DNA from: an uncultured Coriobacteriaceae bacterium
Lineage (GTDB): Bacteria > Actinomycetota > Coriobacteriia > Coriobacteriales > Eggerthellaceae
Reading direction: 5' to 3'
DNA length: 64,000 nt
NCBI GenBank assembly: GCA_900539675.1
Contig: UQDJ01000003.1
Location: forward strand, 12,172 to 76,171
Position numbers and translations under genes: made by a program. Below are positions 37,082 through 44,775 of this stretch, one piece after another. Under the pieces are notes generated by a model that had not been told where the DNA came from, ran no database searches, and worked only from the letters and a program-made list of their open reading frames with translations. Each line of letters begins with the position of its first letter. The first letter of the stretch is position 1.

Positions 37082-37630
37082 ATGGCAAATGAAGAGTTCT
37101 TAGAGGAGGATCAAGATCTTACTAGTCAAGATGCTGAAGATCTTGGTGAGACTCCGGAATATTCCGATGAAGAAGTAGACCTTGTTGCTGATACTGCTAC
37201 AGCTGCTCTCTATGATGTTCTAAAGCATTTCAATGTTGGTCAGGTATCTATTGATGAGTATGAAGGCGATGAGGGCGAGCTCATTCTCGATATTACTGGC
37301 GATGATCTTGCTGTTCTTATTGGCCGTCATGGTCGTACTCTGGATGCACTACAGTTCTTAATTTCTTCCATTACTGCCCGTAAGGTTGGATATCGCTACC
37401 CGGTAATAATTGATGTTGAAGGTTATAAAGGTCGTCAACGTCAAAAAATTGAAGACATTGCTCGTAATGCTGCTAATAAAGCGTACAACCAGGATCGCAG
37501 TATTAAACTTCGTCCTATGACACCTTATGAACGTCGTCTTGTACATATTGCTCTGCGCGATGATGATCGTGTTGAAACTATGTCAGAGGGTGAAGGTCGT
37601 GCACGTCGAGTTGTTGTAATCCCTCGATAG
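37082..37630 (+). CDS. jag: KH-R3H RNA-binding protein Jag/KhpB
   Basis: RNA-binding protein that partners KhpA in cell-elongation control in Gram-positives. 182 residues from the ATG at 37082 with AAGGAG upstream; an extension to 37049 lacks support. An acidic N-terminus (~1-45) takes the place of a clear Jag-N domain. A KH type-II domain follows (GRHGRTLDALQ, ~85), then R3H (RSIKLRPMTPYERRLVH, ~145-161). It lies between yidC and rsmG. A parS-like site follows its stop. Confidence 0.9.
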   Translation: MANEEFLEEDQDLTSQDAEDLGETPEYSDEEVDLVADTATAALYDVLKHFNVGQVSIDEYEGDEGELILDITGDDLAVLIGRHGRTLDALQFLISSITARKVGYRYPVIIDVEGYKGRQRQKIEDIARNAANKAYNQDRSIKLRPMTPYERRLVHIALRDDDRVETMSEGEGRARRVVVIPR

Positions 37631-37634
37631 TATT

Positions 37635-37650
37635 AGTTTCACGTGAAACA
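37635..37650. promoter_or_regulatory. parS: parS site between jag and rsmG
   Basis: AGTTTCACGTGAAACA, 15 of 16 matches to TGTTTCACGTGAAACA. It ends 14 bases before the rsmG start. Confidence 0.85.
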
Positions 37651-37664
37651 CTTTTAGGAATTAA

Positions 37665-38339
37665 ATGACTACAATCAATCTTACTATCGAGCAGCGAAAG
37701 CTGCTCGATTTACATTTGCAGTTAGTTTTAAGAGAGAATAAAACAACTAATCTTACACGCATTATTGATTGGAGTAAAGCGCAAGTTCTACACGTTGAGG
37801 ACTCTTTGATAGGGTTACCTGAAATTCAAAGTGCTCCGGATGGTTGTTATCTTGATATGGGCACCGGTGCGGGATACCCAGGCATTCCTGTTGCTATTAT
37901 GACTAATAGATCTACGTTATTAGCTGACTCTGTTGGTAAAAAGACTAAAGCGTTAGATCGTATGATTTTAGAGTTAGGGATCAGTGAATGGGTGGCTACC
38001 TATAATGGTCGCCTTGAAGACTTAGCTCTTTCGAAGAAGAATGAGTTTGCAGTTATTACCGCCCGGGCGCTATCTTCTCTTCCTGCCCTACTTGAACTTG
38101 CATCACCACTACTAATGAATAATGGTCTCTTGGTATGTTATAAAGCGCAAGAGGTTTTTGATGAGTTACCCCACAGTAAGGAGATTGCTTCTCAATTGGG
38201 TATGGAGTATGTAAGCTTACGGTCTGCAGTTCTATCTGACGGATCTACTCATCGTGAAATTGTTGTCTTTAAAAAGATCGGTGAGCCTTCTATCAAACTT
38301 CCACGACGTGTTGGTCTTGCGCAAAAGAAACCTCTGTAA
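37665..38339 (+). CDS. rsmG: 16S rRNA (guanine-N7) methyltransferase RsmG
   Basis: Methylates G527 of 16S rRNA. 224 residues. The SAM motif DMGTGAGYPGIP is at ~65-76, and LADSVGKKTKAL and ARALSSLPALLELASPLL follow as in other RsmG. Loss of this enzyme gives low-level streptomycin resistance in other species. It is followed by an 18-bp hairpin that also contains a parS-like core. Confidence 0.95.
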   Translation: MTTINLTIEQRKLLDLHLQLVLRENKTTNLTRIIDWSKAQVLHVEDSLIGLPEIQSAPDGCYLDMGTGAGYPGIPVAIMTNRSTLLADSVGKKTKALDRMILELGISEWVATYNGRLEDLALSKKNEFAVITARALSSLPALLELASPLLMNNGLLVCYKAQEVFDELPHSKEIASQLGMEYVSLRSAVLSDGSTHREIVVFKKIGEPSIKLPRRVGLAQKKPL

Positions 38340-38361
38340 CTATTTATAAGTGCTTTTATGA

Positions 38362-38399
38362 TTTAAAACCCATGTTTCATGTGAAACATGGGTTTTAAA
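38362..38399 (+). terminator. rsmG terminator with embedded parS-like sequence
   Basis: A perfect 18-base-arm hairpin with a 2-base loop; the upper stem (38373-38388) reads TGTTTCATGTGAAACA, one base off parS. T-rich sequence follows. Confidence 0.8.
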
Positions 38400-38943
38400 G
38401 TTTATGCTGTCGATGGATTTCACTATGTCTAAATCATCATTATCTGAATAGTTGACAGTGATGATTAAAGGTGAGTTGGTATGTAGCGCATCATGAATGG
38501 GGTAAAAGTTAGATAACTCTCTTTCAAAGAATAGCTCTGCAGTTAAGGTTGTATTTTATGACAGAGATAGCTTTGCTTTTAATATCCAGCCATGATTAGT
38601 TCTAAGCTTATACAGGTTGCGTCTCTTTTATTCCGAATTAAAGATAATACGTATGATTTTACGTGTTATATATTTTACTGAGATGTCTTCTTAAATAGGT
38701 TTCTATAAGATTGTTGAGCCATATCTAAACTAAGATTTTTATACCTGTACGGAACCTAATATGTTTATACGTATCAAAATCTTAAAGTCATTCAGATACA
38801 CAGAGGAAATGTTTGACTAAAGGAAAGTTATGAGACGGTTCTACTACCTCGGGTGAGTCTTAAAAGTACACCATGTGAATTCAGAAGGTTAGAATTATCT
38901 TCTATTGAGTTTTCTTAAGTGCTTTCTAATTGCAAAGCTTAAA

Positions 38944-38959
38944 TGTTTCACGTGAAACA
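38944..38959. promoter_or_regulatory. parS: parS (exact)
   Basis: TGTTTCACGTGAAACA, 16/16, about 310 bases before parA. Confidence 0.95.
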
Positions 38960-39153
38960 AGAATTTGATTATGTTGTTTCGTATTTTTATAAACCTAATG
39001 AACTTAACATTCTCTTACTTATTAAAGTAGAGTAGTATACCTAGAGCATTGGATAAGCGAATGTTCTGAGTAGTTTACTATCCTATAAATCATGAAATGA
39101 AACATTATTTACTCTGTAAGGAAGCGTATCAAACGCTTATAGGTTGTGATAAG

Positions 39154-39169
39154 TGTTTCACGTGAAACT
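39154..39169. promoter_or_regulatory. parS: parS
   Basis: TGTTTCACGTGAAACT, 15/16, about 115 bases before parA. Confidence 0.92.
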
Positions 39170-39212
39170 ATTCTTTCTTGACAGTTCTTTAAAAAGGTTG
39201 TCTTGCTAGTAA

Positions 39213-39228
39213 TGTTTCACGTGAAACT
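39213..39228. promoter_or_regulatory. parS: parS
   Basis: TGTTTCACGTGAAACT, 15/16, about 42 bases before the parA start, close to where its promoter should be, so ParB binding may repress parAB. Confidence 0.92.
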
Positions 39229-39270
39229 CGTCAGTTATAATCGGGACGGTATACGAGGAAAGGAATGTTC

Positions 39271-40341
39271 GTGGGATTATTCGGTAGTCGAAAAAAACAA
39301 AAAAACGTACCAGTGACTCCCATTAATGAGCACACTCACGAAGACTTAATTGAGGACGATTCGCTTAATAGTTTCGATGAAGTGAACGAGCATGCTCAAG
39401 TAACTGAACGTGAGGTTGCGTCGGCTCCTCAAACAGAGCCAGAGACGCACACGGAATCTGAAAATCATCAAGACGATAATCAAGAAACAAACCAGGAGAT
39501 CGACAATAACGAAGATGAGTTCCAGGAGCCATCTTTTGTTCCGTTTTCTGAAAAACCTCCCGTTACGCATAGTATTGGACAAACTAAGATCCTCGCTATT
39601 ATTAACCAAAAAGGTGGTGTAGGTAAGTCTACGACCGCAGTCAATTTAGCTGCTGCATTAGGTGCTATGAATAAAGAGGTACTACTTGTTGACTTGGATC
39701 CTCAAGGTAATGCAACAAGTGGCTATGGAATTGACAAACGTAACCTTAATGGTTGTGTCTACGATGTTCTTCTTGGAGATACTCCAGTAGAAGAGGTGAT
39801 TTTAGCTTGTGTTGGTAAGGGTGTTGATGTTTTACCATCCACTATCAACTTGGCAGGTGCTGAAGTTGAATTAGTTAATGAAATGGCTCGTGAGAATCGT
39901 CTCAAAAGTGCATTAGGGAGCTTAAGAGGTCGTTACGACTATATTTTGATTGACTGCCCTCCGTCACTCGGTCTTCTTACGATTAATGCTCTTGTCGCCG
40001 CTGATAAACTCCTTGTTCCGATCCAGTGTGAGTTTTACGCTTTGGAAGGTGTGACAAAACTTCTTGATTCAATGAAACGTGTCAAGAGCATCCTAAATCC
40101 GAGCCTTGATATTTTTGGTATTGTGCTTACGATGTACGATTCTCGCACTAACTTATCCAATCAAGTTGTAAGTGAAGTTCGTCAATTCTTTGGCGATTTA
40201 GTTTTTGAAACGCTTATTCCGCGTACTGTTAAGCTTTCCGAAGCTCCAAGTTTTGGTCAACCGATATTAACGTATGCACCTGATAACAAGGGTGCAGCTG
40301 CATATAATGATCTTGCCCGAGAGGTGATTGCCCGTGGCTAA
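39271..40341 (+). CDS. parA: Chromosome-partitioning ATPase ParA (Soj) with acidic N-terminal extension
   Basis: 356 residues from the GTG at 39271, which has AGGAAAGG 7 bases upstream; the ATG at 39265 is only 1 base from that site. Residues ~15-105 are an acidic, Glu/Asn/Gln-rich extension not found in short ParA proteins. The Walker-type ATPase follows: NQKGGVGKSTTAVNLA (~112), DLDPQGNATSGYG and IDCPPSLG. It drives separation of ParB-bound origins. The stop overlaps the parB start by 8 bases. Confidence 0.95.
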   Translation: MGLFGSRKKQKNVPVTPINEHTHEDLIEDDSLNSFDEVNEHAQVTEREVASAPQTEPETHTESENHQDDNQETNQEIDNNEDEFQEPSFVPFSEKPPVTHSIGQTKILAIINQKGGVGKSTTAVNLAAALGAMNKEVLLVDLDPQGNATSGYGIDKRNLNGCVYDVLLGDTPVEEVILACVGKGVDVLPSTINLAGAEVELVNEMARENRLKSALGSLRGRYDYILIDCPPSLGLLTINALVAADKLLVPIQCEFYALEGVTKLLDSMKRVKSILNPSLDIFGIVLTMYDSRTNLSNQVVSEVRQFFGDLVFETLIPRTVKLSEAPSFGQPILTYAPDNKGAAAYNDLAREVIARG

Positions 40342-41812
40342 ACAGAAAAGTGGATTAGGGCGTGGTTTAAATGCGCTCTTTGATGAAAGTCCTCTACAAA
40401 CACCCGTCCGTAATGAACAAAAGCAGGAAGAAAAGAAACCTGAGCCAATAAAGACTTCCAACGAGTCTTTAAATACGGTAAATCAAAAAGCTACCACTTC
40501 AAACGGCTTACATCATAGCGAATCTGTTGTTCAAGCTGATATTCAGCAAAGAGAAAAGACTAGGCAGACTATTTCTAGTGCTCCAAACACTCCGTCATCA
40601 AGAGAAGATGCCTCTCCGGTTGTTCGCGCTGAGGACTCTAAAAAAACCGCTATAGCCTCCGATATTTATATTTCTGAAGATGCGCTTGAGCACGCTAAGG
40701 TTGTATCAAGGGAGAGTCGCCCTAAAAGTGCCTCTCAGCTCAATACTGGACGTCGTGAACCCTCTGCTGCTGTAGCAAATTTGCAGCATAAAGTGGCATC
40801 GGTCTATCAAAATCACAATCAGCGATCTCCAATGCCGTCATCTAGTGTTATGACACGTCAACCTTTACATTCGGAAGGTAGCGGAACTCACTCTACTGTT
40901 TCTCAGCAAGTAGCTGCTGCGGTTAATGATCCCAATATTGCAGTTAAGAAGGCTGTAGATGGACAGTCTTCTAAGCCGAAAGATGATAAGGGTATGACTG
41001 GTGTTGTGCCCTTAGAGAAGGTTCAACCGAACCCTGATCAACCACGTACTAACTTTAAACCTGAGGAAATAGAAGAGTTAGCTAACTCTATTAAGAAGGA
41101 AGGCCTACTTCAACCCATTCTGGTTCGTAAAGATGGCGATCATTATCAAATTATTGCCGGAGAACGTCGTTGGCAGGCTTGCAAAAGTCTAAAGATGAAA
41201 GAGATTCCTGTTCGTTTCTGGGCAGCAGACAATGATAAAGCGCTCGAGCTGGCTTTGATTGAAAATATCCAACGCACAGATCTAAATCCAATTGAAGAAG
41301 CATATGGTTATAAGCGCCTTATGGAACGTCGTGGAATGACTCAATCCGAAGTCGCTCAGACGGTGTCAAAAGGACGTTCGACGATTGCTAATGCCTTACG
41401 TTTACTCGATTTACCAGAAGAGGCACAACAGTTATTGTTCGAAGAAAAGATCACCGCAGGCCATGCTCGCGCTATTTTATCCATTCCAGATGCAGAGGGT
41501 AGAAAAACTCTTACAAACAAACTGATGAATGAGAAATTAAGCGTTCGAGAAACTGAGGCTATCGCTCGCTTACTTTCTGGTAGAGCGCAGGCAAAAGAAG
41601 AAGGTAAAACTAAGCGTGTTCCTATGCCTGCAAGCTTCAAGAAAGCAGCCAGAGGTTTAACCCGCTTCCTTTCTGTACCAGTTAAGGTTAGATCGGTTCA
41701 AGGTAAGAACAAAATTGAAATTCAATTCAAGGATGAAGAAGATCTCGAACGCATTTTGAACTTAATTGCAGAAAATTCGGTTGAAAATAAAGAAACCGAG
41801 CCAGAGGCGTAA
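40334..41812 (+). CDS. parB: Chromosome-partitioning CTPase ParB (Spo0J) with long linker
   Basis: 492 residues against ~280-300 in many relatives. GTG at 40334 with GAGAGG upstream; a TTG two codons earlier is possible. The N-terminal SGLGRGLNALF peptide, which contacts ParA, is followed by ~200 residues of Ser/Glu/Gln-rich low-complexity sequence. Then comes the ParB domain (~220-400): NPDQPRTNF, the CTP-binding GERRWQA and ENIQRTDLNPIEEA, then the HTH (MTQSEVAQTVSKGRSTIANALRL) and the C-terminal dimer domain. It binds parS and spreads along DNA. Translationally coupled to parA. A bidirectional terminator follows. Confidence 0.95.
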   Translation: MAKQKSGLGRGLNALFDESPLQTPVRNEQKQEEKKPEPIKTSNESLNTVNQKATTSNGLHHSESVVQADIQQREKTRQTISSAPNTPSSREDASPVVRAEDSKKTAIASDIYISEDALEHAKVVSRESRPKSASQLNTGRREPSAAVANLQHKVASVYQNHNQRSPMPSSSVMTRQPLHSEGSGTHSTVSQQVAAAVNDPNIAVKKAVDGQSSKPKDDKGMTGVVPLEKVQPNPDQPRTNFKPEEIEELANSIKKEGLLQPILVRKDGDHYQIIAGERRWQACKSLKMKEIPVRFWAADNDKALELALIENIQRTDLNPIEEAYGYKRLMERRGMTQSEVAQTVSKGRSTIANALRLLDLPEEAQQLLFEEKITAGHARAILSIPDAEGRKTLTNKLMNEKLSVRETEAIARLLSGRAQAKEEGKTKRVPMPASFKKAARGLTRFLSVPVKVRSVQGKNKIEIQFKDEEDLERILNLIAENSVENKETEPEA

Positions 41813-41869
41813 GAGAGTCGCTGAGAGTCTATAGTTTTCAAAAACCGACTAACTATTTATATCAAATAA

Positions 41870-41906
41870 AAATCGAGGCTTAGAATGGATTCTAAAGCCT
41901 CGATTT
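41870..41906. terminator. Bidirectional terminator between parB and rlmN
   Basis: Arms AAATCGAGGCTT/AAGCCTCGATTT with an inner AGAAT/ATTCT stem. T-run on the plus strand and an A-run on the other side. Confidence 0.88.
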
Positions 41907-41910
41907 TTTG

Positions 41911-42966
41911 TTATTGATGTAATAATTTATTCTTTAATTGACCGCAGGCGCCATCAATATCTGATCCGCGAGAGTTTCGGATAGTGCATTCTTTACCAGC
42001 CGCTCTCAATTCTTTTACCCAGTGATTTTGTACCGTTTCAGAGCTTGGTTTAAAGCTACTTCCTTCAACGGTGTTGATGGGAATGAGGTTGATGTGACAA
42101 AGAAGGCCATTTATAAAATCAATTAAAGCTTTAAGATCGCGTTCGCTGTCGTTCACATCAGCAATCATGAGATACTCAAAAGAAACACGTCTGTTGGTGG
42201 CTGAAACATAATCGAGAAGTTCACGTTTCAGTTGCAAAAGAGGCATATTTTTACAACGTGGCATGAGCTTATCGCGTGTTTCTTGAACTGCCGAATGAAG
42301 TGAAACAGCTAATGTGAACTGCTCAGGCTCTTCAGCTAGTCTTTGGATTCCTGGAAGAATACCGCATGTAGAGATGGTGATATGGCGCGCACCAATCCCC
42401 AAACCATCCTTACTATTAGCAAATCGGAGTGCATCAAGAACTGCATCGTAGTTTTGGAATGGCTCACCCTGACCCATGGAAACAAGATTGGTAACGCGAA
42501 CGTTAAAATCATGTTGTACTTCAAGGATTTGAGAGATCATTTCACCCGAAGAAAGATTACGAACAAGTCCCTCTTCTCCCGTTGCGCAAAAGGCACATTG
42601 CATAGCGCATCCAGCTTGAGTGGAAAAACATACCGTTAGATGTTTAGCTTCATCTTTGCGCTCTTTCTTGTCAAAAGAAGGGATTCCCACTGCTTCTACT
42701 AAAGTACCGTCATAACACTGAAATACATATTTTCGTGTTCCATCAGAAGAGATTTGCTTATCTATTACTTCTAATGGAATCAGTGGGAAATCAGCATCGA
42801 GAAGCTTACGAAGAGATATTGGTAAGTTAGTCATCTGGTCGTACGAGGATACGGTATCGCGATAAAGCCACGTTATAAGCTGTTTAGTGCGAAAACGTGG
42901 TTGTTTGAGTTCGGCAATAATCTGCGCGATTTCAGAAATGTTGTATGCCTGAATTGCTTTTTTCAT
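41911..42966 (-). CDS. rlmN: 23S rRNA (adenine-C2) methyltransferase RlmN
   Basis: Radical-SAM enzyme that methylates A2503 of 23S rRNA (and A37 of some tRNAs in relatives). 351 residues. The cluster motif CAMQCAFC is at ~118-125, the GEPFQNYDAVL segment is present, and the C-terminal catalytic Cys is in GACGQL near residue 341. Divergent from ddl; their promoters share the short gap. Confidence 0.96.
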   Translation of the reverse strand: MKKAIQAYNISEIAQIIAELKQPRFRTKQLITWLYRDTVSSYDQMTNLPISLRKLLDADFPLIPLEVIDKQISSDGTRKYVFQCYDGTLVEAVGIPSFDKKERKDEAKHLTVCFSTQAGCAMQCAFCATGEEGLVRNLSSGEMISQILEVQHDFNVRVTNLVSMGQGEPFQNYDAVLDALRFANSKDGLGIGARHITISTCGILPGIQRLAEEPEQFTLAVSLHSAVQETRDKLMPRCKNMPLLQLKRELLDYVSATNRRVSFEYLMIADVNDSERDLKALIDFINGLLCHINLIPINTVEGSSFKPSSETVQNHWVKELRAAGKECTIRNSRGSDIDGACGQLKNKLLHQ

Positions 42967-43050
42967 AGCTCATATTATACGCAAGGGAGAATTGGTACAG
43001 AATTAGCGATAATAAACTCGGTAAAGAGATTGGTAAAGGAAGTAGGGATA

Positions 43051-43992
43051 ATGACTGCAGAACGCAAGCCTCAAGATATTAATGTTGCTCTTCTCGCTGG
43101 CGGGCATAGCGGCGAGCGTGAAGTATCGCTTGCATCAGGAAAAAGTGTTGCTGAGGCTTTGCAAACAGCAGGGTTTAAGGTAACCAGCTTAGATCCCTCT
43201 ATAAAAAAAGATCTGATTACCTTAGTTGAACAACCATTTGATGTTGCATTTTTGGCCCTTCATGGTAAAGGTGGCGAAGATGGCACCATCCAAGGATTTT
43301 TGGAAACAGTGGGTATCCCTTATACCGGGTCTGGGGTTTGGTCAAGTGCAACAGCAGTAAACAAAATCACTTCAAAGTTGTTTTATCGTAGCGCTGGCAT
43401 CCCTACTCCGCAGTCATTGGTGATTAAATCTGCTGATATGGATGTTGCTGAAATAATTGATGCGGTGGGCGAACACTGTGTAGTGAAGGCAGCAACGGAG
43501 GGTAGCGCTCTTGGTGTTTATATTTGCCAAGGAAAAGAAGAAATTGCTGAAGCACTCAGAAAGGTATTTACCGTAGATTCGTCTGCTTTTGTAGAAACGT
43601 TTGTAGCGGGTGGCGAATTTACTGTAGGAGTCTTAGGGGATGACAACCCTCAAGCATTACCGGTTATTAAAATTGTGCCCAGTCATGATTTTTATGACTA
43701 CGAATCAAAATATGCTGCTGGTGGATCGCAGCATATTTGTCCTGCTCCCTTAAGCGATGAAGATACCAAAACAGCTCAAGAGTTAGCTCTTGCTGCTCAT
43801 AAAGTGCTGCAATGTGTTGGAGTGTCACGTACTGATCTTTTGCAGGATGCCGAAGGAAAATTCTGGGTTTTAGAGACCAATACACTTCCAGGAATGACTT
43901 CTACATCACTGTTACCAGATGCTGCTCGCGTGGTTGGAATGAGCTTTCCTGAACTCTGTAGCAAGATGATTTTTGACGCGCTTAACAAATAA
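43051..43992 (+). CDS. ddl: D-alanine-D-alanine ligase
   Basis: ATP-grasp enzyme that makes the D-Ala-D-Ala dipeptide for peptidoglycan. 313 residues from the ATG at 43051 (AAGGAAG upstream); a frame open from 42901 overlaps rlmN and is not used. Opening segment LLAGGHSGEREVSLASG, then LHGKGGEDGTIQGFLE, GIPYTGSG and the C-terminal LQDAEGKFWVLETNTLPGMT. A 16-bp-period repeat follows the stop. Confidence 0.95.
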   Translation: MTAERKPQDINVALLAGGHSGEREVSLASGKSVAEALQTAGFKVTSLDPSIKKDLITLVEQPFDVAFLALHGKGGEDGTIQGFLETVGIPYTGSGVWSSATAVNKITSKLFYRSAGIPTPQSLVIKSADMDVAEIIDAVGEHCVVKAATEGSALGVYICQGKEEIAEALRKVFTVDSSAFVETFVAGGEFTVGVLGDDNPQALPVIKIVPSHDFYDYESKYAAGGSQHICPAPLSDEDTKTAQELALAAHKVLQCVGVSRTDLLQDAEGKFWVLETNTLPGMTSTSLLPDAARVVGMSFPELCSKMIFDALNK

Positions 43993-44011
43993 ACCTTATG
44001 TGAAAACATAA

Positions 44012-44075
44012 CTAGTGCATTATGTAACCAGTGCGATGTACACCTAGTGCACTACACCCTTAGTGCACGAGACAA
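44012..44075. repeat. Four degenerate tandem 16-bp repeats after ddl
   Basis: AGTGC recurs at exactly 44014, 44030, 44046 and 44062, inside units CTAGTGCATTATGTAA, CCAGTGCGATGTACAC, CTAGTGCACTACACCC and TTAGTGCACGAGACAA. Between convergent ddl and the tail-anchored gene. Confidence 0.75.
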
Positions 44076-44100
44076 TAATACCGTCACCTAAAAGTGCTCC

Positions 44101-44745
44101 TTAAAACACTCCGCACGAATGAATGGCGAACACAATAAGCGCAACGAGAGCTAAAAGAACCACCCAGCTGATAATGGTGCAACCAATATTGCCTTTTCGG
44201 GCTTGCTGGACCAGAGACTCGGTGCCGCTTTGCTGAGTTTTTACCCAGGCAGTGCCTTTCTCTTTTATAGGCATCGCAATACGGCCAGTAGGAACCCATG
44301 AGCCTTTAGAGTCAATAACCTTCTGTAAGGATTCTTGTCCTAAATTGACATCAGGGCGAACACCTTTTGCGAGTTGTTTACCAATAGTCTTTACAAACGC
44401 ATCAAAAGCTTTTTTGTGTGAGGAGTCGTAAGAAATGATAACAACCTGACCCCAATACAAACCAGGTTTAGGTTTTTCAGAAAAGGCTACCAAGGCAAGC
44501 AGCGCAACGGTGGTCCATCCTTTTGCCTTACAGAGGTCAACCTTTTCTGCGGTTTTAGCGTCAAGAAAGCCCATTTTCTTCCCAAAAGGGTTCACAATCC
44601 AAGCGCGATCAGATTCAGGAGTAATTTCATGCTCGATGGAGTAGGCGTCACCGATAATGTTGTCGGCTCCTAAAAAAGCAGCTGCTGACTGCTTATCAAC
44701 CGTTTCGAAGCGTGCATACGTTGCGAAATAACCGGTGTTTGCCAT
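44101..44745 (-). CDS. Tail-anchored membrane protein of unknown function
   Basis: 214 residues, not recognised. The soluble part (~1-185) has a mixed alpha/beta look (GYFATYARFETVDKQSAAAFL; LYWGQVVIISYDSSHKKAFDAFVKTIGKQLAKG). A single hydrophobic segment near the C-terminus (IISWVVLLALVALIVFAI, ~190-207) is followed by only a few residues, so the bulk should face the cytoplasm. GAGGAG ribosome site. Only 30 bases from the divergent exonuclease-helicase gene. Confidence 0.75.
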   Translation of the reverse strand: MANTGYFATYARFETVDKQSAAAFLGADNIIGDAYSIEHEITPESDRAWIVNPFGKKMGFLDAKTAEKVDLCKAKGWTTVALLALVAFSEKPKPGLYWGQVVIISYDSSHKKAFDAFVKTIGKQLAKGVRPDVNLGQESLQKVIDSKGSWVPTGRIAMPIKEKGTAWVKTQQSGTESLVQQARKGNIGCTIISWVVLLALVALIVFAIHSCGVF

Positions 44746-44775
44746 GGTTTCTCCTCGAAGTAAAGGGGCTTAAAG

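Larger units (their letters stand above)
38340..39270. other. AT-rich gene-free region upstream of parA
   Basis: About 930 bases with stop codons in all frames and base composition far more AT-rich than its neighbours. It holds the rsmG terminator with its parS-like core, one exact parS and two near-exact ones before parA. It is the probable centromere-like loading zone; nothing else was recognised. Confidence 0.7.
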
